This document shows, piece after piece, positions 27,669 through 36,305 of a stretch of DNA of 64,000 nucleotides. The position numbers were made by a program, and so were the translations under genes. Source of the stretch: Ancylomarina euxina (GTDB taxonomy: Bacteria > Bacteroidota > Bacteroidia > Bacteroidales > Marinifilaceae). Where the stretch lies: positions 141,624 to 205,623 of the forward strand of contig NZ_QQWG01000007.1 of the NCBI RefSeq assembly GCF_003863355.1, read 5' to 3'. The notes under the pieces are model-generated. The model worked only from the letters and a program-made list of their open reading frames with translations. It ran no database searches and was not told the DNA's origin. The stretch's first letter is position 1; each line of letters opens with the position of its first letter.

Positions 27669-28946
27669 ATGATAATTAAACCCCGATATTCCAAATTCGA
27701 TACTGCCTGGAGAATCCTTGTTATCCTGACCGTATTGGTTCAGGCGACCTTGTTGCCTTTGGATTTTCTCTTTGAACTCAGGTTTCAGAGATGGTATGAT
27801 ATGTTGGATCTTGTGATAACGGTTATTTACTTGCTTGATTTTGGGGAGAACATGCACCGATACAAACGCATTCAGAAGCACGCGGTTTATAAGGATATTT
27901 ATTGGGATACATATTCATCGGGAAAGTTTTTTATTTCTGATGTATTGGCGATTCTACCATATGCCTTTTTGTTTTCCCATCCAGCCTTTCAATTCCTTAG
28001 AATGTTTAAATGGGTAAAGGTATTGCGAACCATGCACTTCTTCCAGATTCGGAACATCAGGAACACCACACGCAGTTCCCTTTGGTTTCTTTTAATTGGT
28101 ACATTTTTGGTTGCCCATTGGTTTTCTTGCATTTGGCTCAGGATTCATGGCTTCGAAGCTGACATAAGCCATTTGGACAATTACATCAAGGCACTCTACT
28201 ATATTGTCACAACCTTAACTTCGGTTGGCTATGGCGATATTGTTCCAAATGGAAATGCTGAAATGCTGTTCAATATTCTTTTGCAGTTGACAGGCGTTGG
28301 TTTAATTGCCTTTCTTGTTGGTAGCGTGGTGGGGCTCTTCACAAAAAGAAATCCTGCAGAACAACGCTTTACCGAAAATATGGAAAAGTTGAGAGCTCTG
28401 ATTCATTATCATGATATTCCTTCGGAATTGGAAAAACGAATAAGTGACTATTTCACCTATGAATGGAAACAAAAACTGGGTTACGATGAATCGGAATTAA
28501 TGGAATCCCTACCATTTGGCTTAAAAAACGATTTGCAGCTGGAGTTTAAAAACAGAACCATTAAGCACATCTCAATCTTTGAAGGTGTCGATGAAAAGTT
28601 TGTTCGTGAAATCGCACTCTATTTAACGCCAATCGTGCTGACACCAGGTGATTATTTGTTTCGTACGGGCGATGTTGCCAATTCCATGTTCTTTGTAAAA
28701 AAAGGCAAAATCAGTGTGTTAACAGAAGATGAAAAGCAAGAATTAACCATCCTGAAAAGTGGCGACTTCATGGGTGAAATAGCCTTGTTTAAAAAATCAA
28801 ACAGAACGGCAACCGTTAAATCCATAGGCTATTCCGATATTTACGAATTGCACAAAAAGGAATTCGAGAAAGTCATAAAAAAGTATCCTGATATTGCCTT
28901 ACGGATTAAGGAAAAATCAATATCACGAGAGCAACGTTACATCTAA
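27669..28946 (+). CDS. Cyclic nucleotide-gated potassium channel-like protein
   Basis: A 425-residue membrane protein. A six-helix channel part (about 15-225) ends in a pore with the selectivity filter TLTSVGYGDIVP, the K+ channel Gly-Tyr-Gly-Asp signature. The fourth helix region has only a few spaced basic residues (LRMFKWVKVLRTMHFFQIR), so voltage sensing may be weak. A C-linker-like helical part (about 235-300) is followed by a cyclic nucleotide-binding domain (about 300-415). This keeps the phosphate-binding cassette GEIALFKKSNRTATV with the key Glu and Arg. It should open or close a K+ path on binding cAMP or cGMP. The next gene, 30 bp downstream, is a nucleotide cyclase, which makes a self-contained signalling pair. 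Confidence 0.9.
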   Translation: MIIKPRYSKFDTAWRILVILTVLVQATLLPLDFLFELRFQRWYDMLDLVITVIYLLDFGENMHRYKRIQKHAVYKDIYWDTYSSGKFFISDVLAILPYAFLFSHPAFQFLRMFKWVKVLRTMHFFQIRNIRNTTRSSLWFLLIGTFLVAHWFSCIWLRIHGFEADISHLDNYIKALYYIVTTLTSVGYGDIVPNGNAEMLFNILLQLTGVGLIAFLVGSVVGLFTKRNPAEQRFTENMEKLRALIHYHDIPSELEKRISDYFTYEWKQKLGYDESELMESLPFGLKNDLQLEFKNRTIKHISIFEGVDEKFVREIALYLTPIVLTPGDYLFRTGDVANSMFFVKKGKISVLTEDEKQELTILKSGDFMGEIALFKKSNRTATVKSIGYSDIYELHKKEFEKVIKKYPDIALRIKEKSISREQRYI

Positions 28947-28976
28947 CATTTAGAGATCACTGTTAAATTAAAGCTC

Positions 28977-30257
28977 ATGTTTAAAGATCATCATATCACA
29001 AATGCATTACATCCTGAATTTTTGAAAATAGAAAGAAAAAGAGTTGGCATTATTTTAATTCTATTTTTACTAATCTCGCTAAGCATTCCTGTGATACATC
29101 ATTTAATTCCTGAGCTTTTGCGAGACTCTTTAAACAATAAAGAATTCGTTAGAGTGATGTCCGTGTGGTGGATGGTTTTTTTCTTGTTTGAAATTTTTGT
29201 TTTCATTAGGATGAATTGGCTTATTAGAAATAAGCGTTCAATTTCCAAAAAAATATTAATTATCAATTTATTAATGGAATTTGGACTACCTGCCGTTATT
29301 CTATATAATGCAGTCAAATACGACAACTCCCTATTGGTGTTGGAGTATGATGGACTTACATTTTATTTTTTGCTGTTAATGTTATCGGCAATGCACCTTG
29401 ATTTTAAGATTTCACTGAGTGCTGGAATATTGGCATGCCTGGGCTATATGGGGGTTTCCTATTGGGGAATGCAGTTTTTAAAACCTACCGGTGATATCGA
29501 TCAGCTGATTGAAATCTACACCATGAGAAGTCTGGGTTTATTGGCTGCGGGAATAATCGCTGGAATCGTTGCTGCGGAAATCAGAAAAAGAGTTAATAAT
29601 TTCCTGAAAACCAAAAACGAACAAAACGAAATAGAAACTCTATTAGGACAACAAGTTTCGCTGGATGTGGCAAAAGAATTAATTTCACATCGAAATGATA
29701 CGATTGGGCAAAAAGTAACGGGTTCCATCATGTTTTTGGATATCCGTAATTTTACACCAATGGCAGACCAGCAGAGCCCTGAGGAAACCATGGCATACCA
29801 AAATGCCATATTCGATCCACTGATTCGCATCATCGAGAAACACAATGGCATTATACACCAAATCCTGGGTGATGGTTTCATGGCATCATTTGGAATTGCA
29901 GTTAAAAACACGAATCACGCTCAGGATTCATTCAATTCAGGAATAGAAATTATCGAGACCATAAATCACCTAAAAACAGGAGACAATGGCTCTAAAACCC
30001 TTGTTGGTATCGGTCTACACTGTGGTGAGGTAATCACCGGCAATATTGGGAACGAAATTCGAAAGCAGTTTTCATTGGCCGGAAAAAATGTCATAATAGC
30101 CTCCCGGATTGAGCAGCTAAACAAACAATTCAACTCTCAGTTCCTTATAAGTAAACCCATTGCTAATTCTATAGATGATAAAAAGATGTTAACCGATTTA
30201 GGTCAGGTTAAATTAAAAGGGATTGATGATAAAGTTGAGATCTTGCAAGTGGTGTAA
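28977..30257 (+). CDS. Membrane class III adenylate/guanylate cyclase
   Basis: A 426-residue protein. The N-terminal 210 residues hold about six transmembrane segments. A short coiled coil (about 205-230) leads to a class III cyclase catalytic domain (about 235-425). The first metal-binding Asp is in SIMFLDIRNFTPMAD and the second in ILGDGFMASFG. Three residues that normally fix the base and transition state differ: Gln where Lys is usual (IIHQILGDG), and Lys and Ile in GKNVIIASRIEQ, where Asp and Asn are usual; the Arg is kept. Base choice, or even activity, is therefore uncertain. It is transcribed with the channel gene. Confidence 0.85.
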   Translation: MFKDHHITNALHPEFLKIERKRVGIILILFLLISLSIPVIHHLIPELLRDSLNNKEFVRVMSVWWMVFFLFEIFVFIRMNWLIRNKRSISKKILIINLLMEFGLPAVILYNAVKYDNSLLVLEYDGLTFYFLLLMLSAMHLDFKISLSAGILACLGYMGVSYWGMQFLKPTGDIDQLIEIYTMRSLGLLAAGIIAGIVAAEIRKRVNNFLKTKNEQNEIETLLGQQVSLDVAKELISHRNDTIGQKVTGSIMFLDIRNFTPMADQQSPEETMAYQNAIFDPLIRIIEKHNGIIHQILGDGFMASFGIAVKNTNHAQDSFNSGIEIIETINHLKTGDNGSKTLVGIGLHCGEVITGNIGNEIRKQFSLAGKNVIIASRIEQLNKQFNSQFLISKPIANSIDDKKMLTDLGQVKLKGIDDKVEILQVV

Positions 30258-30459
30258 TACAATTTAGTCCTCTTCCGTATTCCAGTTGTGTGTAATGATG
30301 ATGAGTAAAAATGACCTCCAGAAAAGCTTGGTGATACAGGTATCATGATATAAATAGATAATATAATCAGCTCATATAAGCTTATTGGATGAAAAGTTTA
30401 TTTTTGTTCGAAAACATCAAACACTCGAGTCTCACCCGATATAAAAGAAAGCAGATAAC

Positions 30460-30948
30460 TTGATAAGAAAAATACTAAGCCTCACTATTATAGCATTTAC
30501 GATTGCCTCCTGTTCCACAAGCGAACGTGTAATCAAACAAGATACAAGCATAGATGGGCTTAAACGTTCGAAAAAGAGAATCAGTTTAAAAGACAAGCTT
30601 GAGAAAGAATACCAAAACTATAAAGGCGTTCCTTATAAATATGGAGGCACCACCTATAAAGGTTTCGATTGTTCCGGTTTTGTTCAGAGTACGTACAAAA
30701 AGGCTTTAAACATCAACCTGCCACGATCAACAAGAGAGATGCAAAAAAAGGGCATTGTAGTACCCAAGAGCAAACTTAGAATTGGCGACCTAGTATTTTT
30801 TAAACCAAGAAACACCTATCGCCATGTAGGCATATTTATGGGAAACAATATGTTTATACATGTATCATCGTCAAGGGGCGTTATCAAGTCGAGCTTAAAA
30901 GAAGATTATTGGATGAAATATTATTTCCAGTCTCGAAGAGTTTTCTAG
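30460..30948 (+). CDS. NlpC/P60-family cell-wall endopeptidase lipoprotein
   Basis: A 162-residue lipoprotein starting at a TTG at 30460, which is needed to include the signal peptide. The lipobox Thr-Ile-Ala-Ser-Cys lies near residue 19. The NlpC/P60 domain (about 45-160) has the catalytic Cys in KGFDCSGFVQS, His in YRHVGIFMG and a third polar residue, His in FIHVSSSRG. These enzymes cut peptide cross-links in peptidoglycan at D-Glu-diaminopimelate bonds. The domain is of Spr/MepS type. It stands alone. Confidence 0.92.
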   Translation: MIRKILSLTIIAFTIASCSTSERVIKQDTSIDGLKRSKKRISLKDKLEKEYQNYKGVPYKYGGTTYKGFDCSGFVQSTYKKALNINLPRSTREMQKKGIVVPKSKLRIGDLVFFKPRNTYRHVGIFMGNNMFIHVSSSRGVIKSSLKEDYWMKYYFQSRRVF

Positions 30949-31074
30949 AAAGGAAAGATTAGCTTTATTTTAAAGACTATATAAAAAAAACTACAGATCG
31001 CTCACGACTTTTGTTGCAAGTCCAGCCTTTTAGATCTCTGAATTGAAAAAGCAAAAAAACTCATCAGTTTTCTT

Positions 31075-31129
31075 TGAACACGGAGGGATTACCCCCTCGT
31101 TCCTCGCTCATTAATTTATTGCGAACCCC
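31075..31129 (-). repeat. tRNA-Arg 3' fragment with interrupted T-arm (unit A)
   Basis: Positions 31075-31090 are identical to the last 16 bases of the tRNA-Arg gene at 31205. A 31-nt insert follows at 31091-31121, and then CGAACCCC (31122-31129), the rest of the T-loop and T-stem. After that the similarity ends. It is a broken tRNA-derived unit, related to the one at 31297. Confidence 0.65.
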
Positions 31130-31162
31130 AAAAGACGTTCCAATTCAAAAATCTAGTACAAC

Positions 31163-31198
31163 AAAAAAGAGATCAATCAATTTAATGAAAGATCTCTT
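31163..31198 (-). terminator. Terminator after the first tRNA-Arg
   Basis: On the minus strand the stem AAGAGATC/GATCTCTT is followed by a T run. It lies just downstream of the tRNA at 31205-31278. Confidence 0.7.
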
Positions 31199-31204
31199 CT
31201 TCTG

Positions 31205-31278
31205 TGAACACGGAGGGATTCGAACCCCCAACCTCCTCGGCCGTAACGAGGTGCACTATCCAGTTATGCTACGCGTCC
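31205..31278 (-). tRNA. tRNA-Arg(ACG), copy 1
   Basis: A complete 74-nt cloverleaf. Acceptor GGACGCG pairs with CGTGTTC (two wobbles), the D-arm is normal, and the anticodon arm is CCTCG-TTACGGC-CGAGG with anticodon ACG. The variable loop has five bases and the T-arm has the TTCGAAT loop. CCA is not encoded. It decodes CGU and, with inosine, CGC and CGA. Confidence 0.95.
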
Positions 31279-31296
31279 AGTATGTTTTTCTAATGG

Positions 31297-31350
31297 TGAA
31301 CATGGAAGGATGATTCCTCGCAAGCTCGTCATGAATATATTGCGAACCCC
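31297..31350 (-). repeat. tRNA-Arg 3' fragment with interrupted T-arm (unit B)
   Basis: Positions 31297-31311 match the 3' end of the tRNA-Arg copies with one change. A 31-nt insert follows (31312-31342), similar to that in unit A, with shared CATNAATNTATTG wording, and then CGAACCCC. It lies between tRNA copies 1 and 2. Confidence 0.6.
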
Positions 31351-31396
31351 TTTGGGTTCTCATCCCTCCTACTTGGTGGGAAATTCAATCTTTATG

Positions 31397-31470
31397 TGAA
31401 CATGGAGGGATTCGAACCCCCAACCTCCTCGGCCGTAACGAGGTGCACTATCCAGTTATGCTACACGTCC
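31397..31470 (-). tRNA. tRNA-Arg(ACG), copy 2
   Basis: 74 nt, identical to copy 1 except for a compensated pair in the acceptor stem (GGACGTG with CATGTTC in place of GGACGCG with CGTGTTC). Anticodon ACG. The change of both partners shows that the fold is kept. Confidence 0.95.
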
Positions 31471-31550
31471 AGTATGTTTTTCATGATCAGAATTACGGAT
31501 TATCTTCTGATTCATTTTATACAAATCGTTATCTGTATAAGCCCTTATTG

Positions 31551-31624
31551 TGAACATGGAGGGATTCGAACCCCCAACCTCCTCGGCCGTAACGAGGTGC
31601 ACTATCCAGTTATGCTACACGTCC
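31551..31624 (-). tRNA. tRNA-Arg(ACG), copy 3
   Basis: 74 nt, the same sequence as copy 2, anticodon ACG. It is the first gene of the array in the direction of transcription. Its promoter should lie in the AT-rich stretch 31625-31700. Confidence 0.95.
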
Positions 31625-31907
31625 TTTTCTTAATTGCGATGCAAATATAAGGCTTTTTTTTCTAATGCTGCAAGCATTTTCTTTCCAAAAAAACACAGAA
31701 AGCCCTTTATTCATTATACGAAGCTGAATCTAAACTGTATACAAAACGAAAAAAAAATAAAGTCTTTTAATTTGGGGGCTTTTATGCTTAAATTTCATTA
31801 AAACATGAGCAGGTAATATGTTCTGAAGCTAAAAAAGGCTAATTTTAATATTTGAAACAATTTTTCCCTTTTTGTTAAATCAACTTTGTAAATATAAAAT
31901 TACTGAA

Positions 31908-34388
31908 ATGAAGAAATTCTTAAAAATCTTTGGTGGAATAATTCTGGTTCTGATCCTACTATTGGCTCTACTCCCCTACCTTTTCAAAGATCAGATTATG
32001 GATCGTGTAAAAGTAGAAATGGATAAGGCTGTAGATGCAAAAATTGAGATTGCAGATGTCAGCTTATCTATGTTTAAAAGTTTCCCAAAATTATTCGTTG
32101 AAATACAAGGCATTTCTATCGTGGGTAAGGGGGAATTTACAAATGACACCTTGGCCTATGTGGGCAGTTTATATACGGCTGTTGATTTAGGTTCTGCTAT
32201 TTCAGGCAAACAGCTCAATGTTGGGGCTATCGTATTAGCCAAAACAAAGGTCAATGCTTTAGTTCTTGAATCAGGAAAAGCCAACTGGGATATCTCTAAG
32301 GCTGAAACCGAGGAAGTCGTTGTAGAGGAAGAAAGCACTGAAGCTTCTGACTTCAAAATAATATTCGAAGAAGTACGCGTAGAAGATTTCGCTTTGGAGT
32401 ATCACGATGCAACACTGAAAGCAAATCTAGTTCTTACCGATTTGGATTTAAGCCTTAACGGTGATTTTTCTGCTAAAGAAACCAATCTAAATATTAACTC
32501 CACGGCTACAGGAATCACTTTCGATTTCGAAGGCATCAAATACCTCAAAAATGCCAATTTAGGTTTAGAAGCAGCTATAGGTGCCGACTTAGAGAATATG
32601 GTTTTCAACTTTAAGGAAAACAAACTAACTCTAAACGATCTGGAATTTGGTATGATGGGAAGTTTCGCCATTTTAGAAGACGCCTATAATGTGGATCTAA
32701 AACTGGATGCTAAAAAGACAGAATTCAAATCACTATTATCAATGGTTCCTGAAGAATTCCTGAAAGATGTCAAGGGATTGGAAACAAAGGGAAACTTGGT
32801 TTTAAATGCTTTTGTTAAGGGTGAATACAGAGAAGGTCACATGCCTGCCTTTGGTGCAAAGCTAAAAGTAGTTGATGGCCATATCAAATACCCAGAGCTA
32901 CCCGAAACCATCAATAATATCAAAATTGATGCTGAAGTAAATCACCCAGGTGGTGATTTGGATGCTTTGGTAACCGACGTGAACGCCTTCCATTTTGAGG
33001 TTGCCAATAACCCTATTGATACAGAGATTCATATTAAGACACCAATGAGTGATCCTGAAATTACAGGTCTTTGTAAAGGTGTTATCGACTTCGCCAAGAT
33101 TCGCCACGCCATTCCTATGGATAGCATTAAGATTGCAGGTATGGTAACTTCTGATATTAGTTTCAATGGTCGTTTATCAGCAATTGAAAAGGAAGAGTAT
33201 GAAAAGTTCATGGCAAAGGGTGATCTTAAGCTTAAGGATTTTGAATTCACAACTCCTGATTTCCCACAAGGCATTAAGATTGTCAGGTCTGTTTTAAGCT
33301 TTACACCACGATTCATTAGTCTGAACTCATTCAACTCTCTTATTGGAAAATCGGATGTACAATTGAATGGGAAGATTGAAAATTACATCCCTTATGCCTT
33401 AAAAGGAAAAACTCTTAAGGGGAATTTCAAAATGAGCTCGAACACCTTCGACTTAAACGAATTCATGACTGAAAGCCAACCTGAAACGGCTAAAAGTACA
33501 GATACGATTCCAATGTCAGTTATTACTGTCCCAGCTAATTTAGATATCAGGTTTGTTGCTTCTATGCAGAAAATCAAATATGATAAGATGCTGATTGAAG
33601 ATGTAAAAGGTCTTATCGTCGTTAAAAACTCAGTTGCAAAGCTAACCAACCTTTCGATGAATATGCTAAAAGGTCAAATGACCACGAACGGTTCATACAG
33701 CACCAAGGATGTTAAAAAGCCTAACTTTGATTTTGGTTTAGATGTCAAAGATTTCGATATCAAATCAACTTATGAATCGTTAAGTATGGTTAAGAAGATG
33801 ATTCCAATGGCATTAAACTGCGATGGGAAAGTATCTTCTGATTTAAAGATTAAATCTCAATTGAACGAAGAGATGTCTCCTGTCATGAATACCTTGAATG
33901 GTCAGGGTTCATTCCACTCTAGAGGTATTATCATTAAAGACAGTAAGGCTTTTGTTGCATTAGCTAAGGCTTTAAAAAATGATAGCTACAAGCGTATTTC
34001 CGTTGCAAAATTCGATATGGATTTTGTTATCACTAACGGAAATTTAATCGTAAAACCTTTTAATACTAAAATTGCTGGACATGAAGCAACAATCTTTGGG
34101 ACACAATCAGTTGATGGGAAACTGGATTTCACCATGAATATGAAATTGCCAAAAGAAGAATTAGGAAGCGATGTTACCAAATTTCTGGATAAAATCCCTG
34201 GTAATAAAAGCATTGATAAACTAGATATTTCCGTTAAAATTACCGGAACAACAGAGGACCCTAAAGTAAACTTAGACCTTAGCAAAGCGATTCAGCAAGC
34301 AAAGGATGCGGCACTGAAAGAATTGAAGAAGAAAGGTAAAAAAGATCTGGAAAAGAAAGCCAAAGACTTATTTAAGAAGTTATTCTAA
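31908..34388 (+). CDS. AsmA-family membrane protein
   Basis: An 826-residue protein starting at the ATG at 31908; a TTG at 31872 would add 12 residues. One N-terminal transmembrane helix (FLKIFGGIILVLILLLALLP) anchors a long periplasmic part made of repeating beta strands. It has the AsmA N-terminal pattern VDAKIEIADVSLSMFKSFPK and a C-terminal AsmA_2-like domain (about 600-800), then a Lys-rich tail. AsmA-like proteins are bridge-type lipid carriers linked to outer-membrane homeostasis. The size and the Ser-Phe-Pro-Lys motif are typical of Bacteroidota AsmA proteins. It stands alone, with a terminator at 34491-34533. Confidence 0.88.
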   Translation: MKKFLKIFGGIILVLILLLALLPYLFKDQIMDRVKVEMDKAVDAKIEIADVSLSMFKSFPKLFVEIQGISIVGKGEFTNDTLAYVGSLYTAVDLGSAISGKQLNVGAIVLAKTKVNALVLESGKANWDISKAETEEVVVEEESTEASDFKIIFEEVRVEDFALEYHDATLKANLVLTDLDLSLNGDFSAKETNLNINSTATGITFDFEGIKYLKNANLGLEAAIGADLENMVFNFKENKLTLNDLEFGMMGSFAILEDAYNVDLKLDAKKTEFKSLLSMVPEEFLKDVKGLETKGNLVLNAFVKGEYREGHMPAFGAKLKVVDGHIKYPELPETINNIKIDAEVNHPGGDLDALVTDVNAFHFEVANNPIDTEIHIKTPMSDPEITGLCKGVIDFAKIRHAIPMDSIKIAGMVTSDISFNGRLSAIEKEEYEKFMAKGDLKLKDFEFTTPDFPQGIKIVRSVLSFTPRFISLNSFNSLIGKSDVQLNGKIENYIPYALKGKTLKGNFKMSSNTFDLNEFMTESQPETAKSTDTIPMSVITVPANLDIRFVASMQKIKYDKMLIEDVKGLIVVKNSVAKLTNLSMNMLKGQMTTNGSYSTKDVKKPNFDFGLDVKDFDIKSTYESLSMVKKMIPMALNCDGKVSSDLKIKSQLNEEMSPVMNTLNGQGSFHSRGIIIKDSKAFVALAKALKNDSYKRISVAKFDMDFVITNGNLIVKPFNTKIAGHEATIFGTQSVDGKLDFTMNMKLPKEELGSDVTKFLDKIPGNKSIDKLDISVKITGTTEDPKVNLDLSKAIQQAKDAALKELKKKGKKDLEKKAKDLFKKLF

Positions 34389-34963
34389 TATTTAATAAAC
34401 TAAATATTTTTATCAGCATTTTCTATTATAAAAAGGTCTGGTTCTATTGACTGAGCTTTTTGTATAATAAGAAATAGATTATCAGAATTTCGAGAAGCTT
34501 TTTTCAACAAAAAAAAGGCTTCTCGTTTTTTTTATGCTCATTTTCTAGGCTCTAATCGCTCTCACAAAATTGTGGCAGACTCAACAATCACCTATCAAAC
34601 CATTGAGCGTATGCTTACACCGAAGCTTTGGCTTTATTCCTCAAAATATTTTCACAAAAAGACATTCATGACTTCGTTTCTCATTTCGGGAATAAGACCA
34701 TGGATTACCCTAACTAAACAGCCAAACAGATTAGAATTTACACCCCTTAAACTTTCTTTTCGTAAATAGTTAATACGATATAAGAACTTTTACTAATTTT
34801 ACCGGTCAAAACACACAAAATAGCTGATAAAGCATTGCGAGTGAGATGCAAGATATATATTTTTGCACCTCTCTTTATTTTTTGTTATAATGAACTCAAA
34901 GCTCGCACCTTACAACGCCTCATAACCATGCCTTTGTGTCTTATATCATTAATAAATTAGTGT
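34389..34963. other. Intergenic region with terminator, no gene seen
   Basis: Besides the terminator at 34491-34533 I find no supported gene. A 65-codon GTG-started frame at 34572-34769 has no family resemblance and no plausible translation signal. The right part should carry the promoter of the protease-RimK operon. Confidence 0.45.
34491..34533 (+). terminator. Rho-independent terminator
   Basis: Stem CGAGAAGC/GCTTCTCG, extended by A-T pairs, followed by eight T residues. It ends the AsmA transcript. Confidence 0.88.
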
Positions 34964-35407
34964 ATGAAAATAATTGGAAGAATTGATATCGCAGATTTTC
35001 CTAAATTAGATTTACAAAATATCAATATCAAAGTAGATACAGGTGCCTATACTTCATCAATTCATTGCCATGATGTTCAAGAAATTGAATTAGACGGAAA
35101 AAAACACATTGAATTTAAACTCTTAGATCCTTCTCATCCCCAATACAATCATAAAGTCTTTAAAGTAACGAATTATGAAGTAAAATCAGTGAAAAGTTCA
35201 TTTGGAGACGTTGAAAAACGCTTTGTTATCCACACTAAAATTGTGGTTTTTGGAAAAGAATATTCAATCAAACTATCTCTAAGTGAGAGAAGTGACATGA
35301 GAATCCCTATATTGATTGGGCGAAGATTTTTAAATAAAAAATTTATAGTAGATACATCTCTCAACAACCTCTCTTTCAAACTAAAATCAAAAAAGAAAAA
35401 CGCTTAG
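34964..35407 (+). CDS. RimB-like retropepsin-type zinc-dependent protease
   Basis: A 147-residue protein of the ATP-dependent zinc protease family (DUF785), a single-domain pepsin-like fold. The catalytic-type motif KVDTGAYTSSIHC holds the Asp-Thr-Gly, and MRIPILIGRRFL is the second conserved block. In Pseudomonas the relative RimB works with RimK to trim or control glutamate tails on ribosomal protein S6. Here it is the first gene of an operon, 25 bp before a RimK-type ligase, which supports that role. Confidence 0.88.
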   Translation: MKIIGRIDIADFPKLDLQNINIKVDTGAYTSSIHCHDVQEIELDGKKHIEFKLLDPSHPQYNHKVFKVTNYEVKSVKSSFGDVEKRFVIHTKIVVFGKEYSIKLSLSERSDMRIPILIGRRFLNKKFIVDTSLNNLSFKLKSKKKNA

Positions 35408-35432
35408 CATCTACTTAATTATATATTGAATT

Positions 35433-36305
35433 ATGAAAATTGTAATTTTATCAAGAAACCCTAAACTATATTCTACCAGAAGACTAGTAGAGGCCGCAGA
35501 AGAAAAAGGACATGAAGTCTTAGTTGTTGATCATCTAAAATGCGTCATCGAACTTGAGAAAAAATCCCCTAGATTATACTACAACGGTATTTATTTAGAC
35601 GATATTGATGCTATAATTCCAAGAATTGGAGCCTCGGTTACTTTCTATGGGACTGCTGTTGTTCGTCAATTCGAAATGATGAATGTATTCTCGGCAGTTA
35701 AATCGCAAGCCTTGGTCAATTCAAGAGATAAATTAAGGAGTTTACAAATATTGGCCAGATCTGGCGTTGGTTTACCAAAAACAATATTTACAAATTATGC
35801 CAAAGATGTAGATCATGTAATTGACTCTGTAGGAGGAGCGCCCTTAGTTTTGAAATTACTAGAAGGCACACAAGGTTTAGGTGTTGTCTTAGCTGAAACT
35901 CAAAACGCAGCAAGTTCTGTTATTGAAGCTTTTAATGGATTAAAAGCCAGAGTTATTGCTCAGCAATATATCAAGGAAGCTGGAGGAGCTGACATCCGAG
36001 CATTTGTTGTAGATGGAGTCATCGTAGGCGCAATGAAAAGACAAGGTAAAGAGGGAGAATTCCGTTCTAATTTGCACAGAGGTGGTAGTGCTAATATTAT
36101 TGAATTAACTGATCAGGAAGAATTAACAGCAATTAAAGCAGCAAAAGCCATGGGGCTTGGTGTCGCTGGAGTTGACATGTTACAATCAGCAAATGGACCT
36201 TTAGTTTTAGAAGTTAATTCATCTCCAGGTTTAGAAGGTATTGAAGCAGCAACAAAAAAAGATATAGCCAAAGAAATTATAAAATATATCGAAAGAAATG
36301 TCTGA
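35433..36305 (+). CDS. rimK: RimK-family alpha-L-glutamate ligase
   Basis: A 290-residue ATP-grasp ligase. The N-terminus [20 protein letters not shown] and the central [17 protein letters not shown] belong to the RimK family, with the ATP-binding loop and the Mg2+ ligands in VAGVDMLQ and [14 protein letters not shown]. RimK adds glutamate to the C-terminus of ribosomal protein S6 or makes poly-glutamate. Its end overlaps the next gene by 8 bp, so the two are translationally coupled. The target in this organism could be another protein or a peptide. Confidence 0.92.
   Translation: MKIVILSRNPKLYSTRRLVEAAEEKGHEVLVVDHLKCVIELEKKSPRLYYNGIYLDDIDAIIPRIGASVTFYGTAVVRQFEMMNVFSAVKSQALVNSRDKLRSLQILARSGVGLPKTIFTNYAKDVDHVIDSVGGAPLVLKLLEGTQGLGVVLAETQNAASSVIEAFNGLKARVIAQQYIKEAGGADIRAFVVDGVIVGAMKRQGKEGEFRSNLHRGGSANIIELTDQEELTAIKAAKAMGLGVAGVDMLQSANGPLVLEVNSSPGLEGIEAATKKDIAKEIIKYIERNV

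Noticed and set aside
31074..31313. Open frames at 31074-31313 and 31396-31650 on the plus strand with a repeated GGIRTPNLLGRNEVH wording
   Set aside because: They are antisense readings of the tRNA-Arg genes; the shared peptide is the translation of the tRNA complement.
34572..34769. 65-codon frame between the AsmA gene and the protease gene
   Set aside because: GTG start, no ribosome-binding signal, no recognisable domain, and atypical amino-acid composition.
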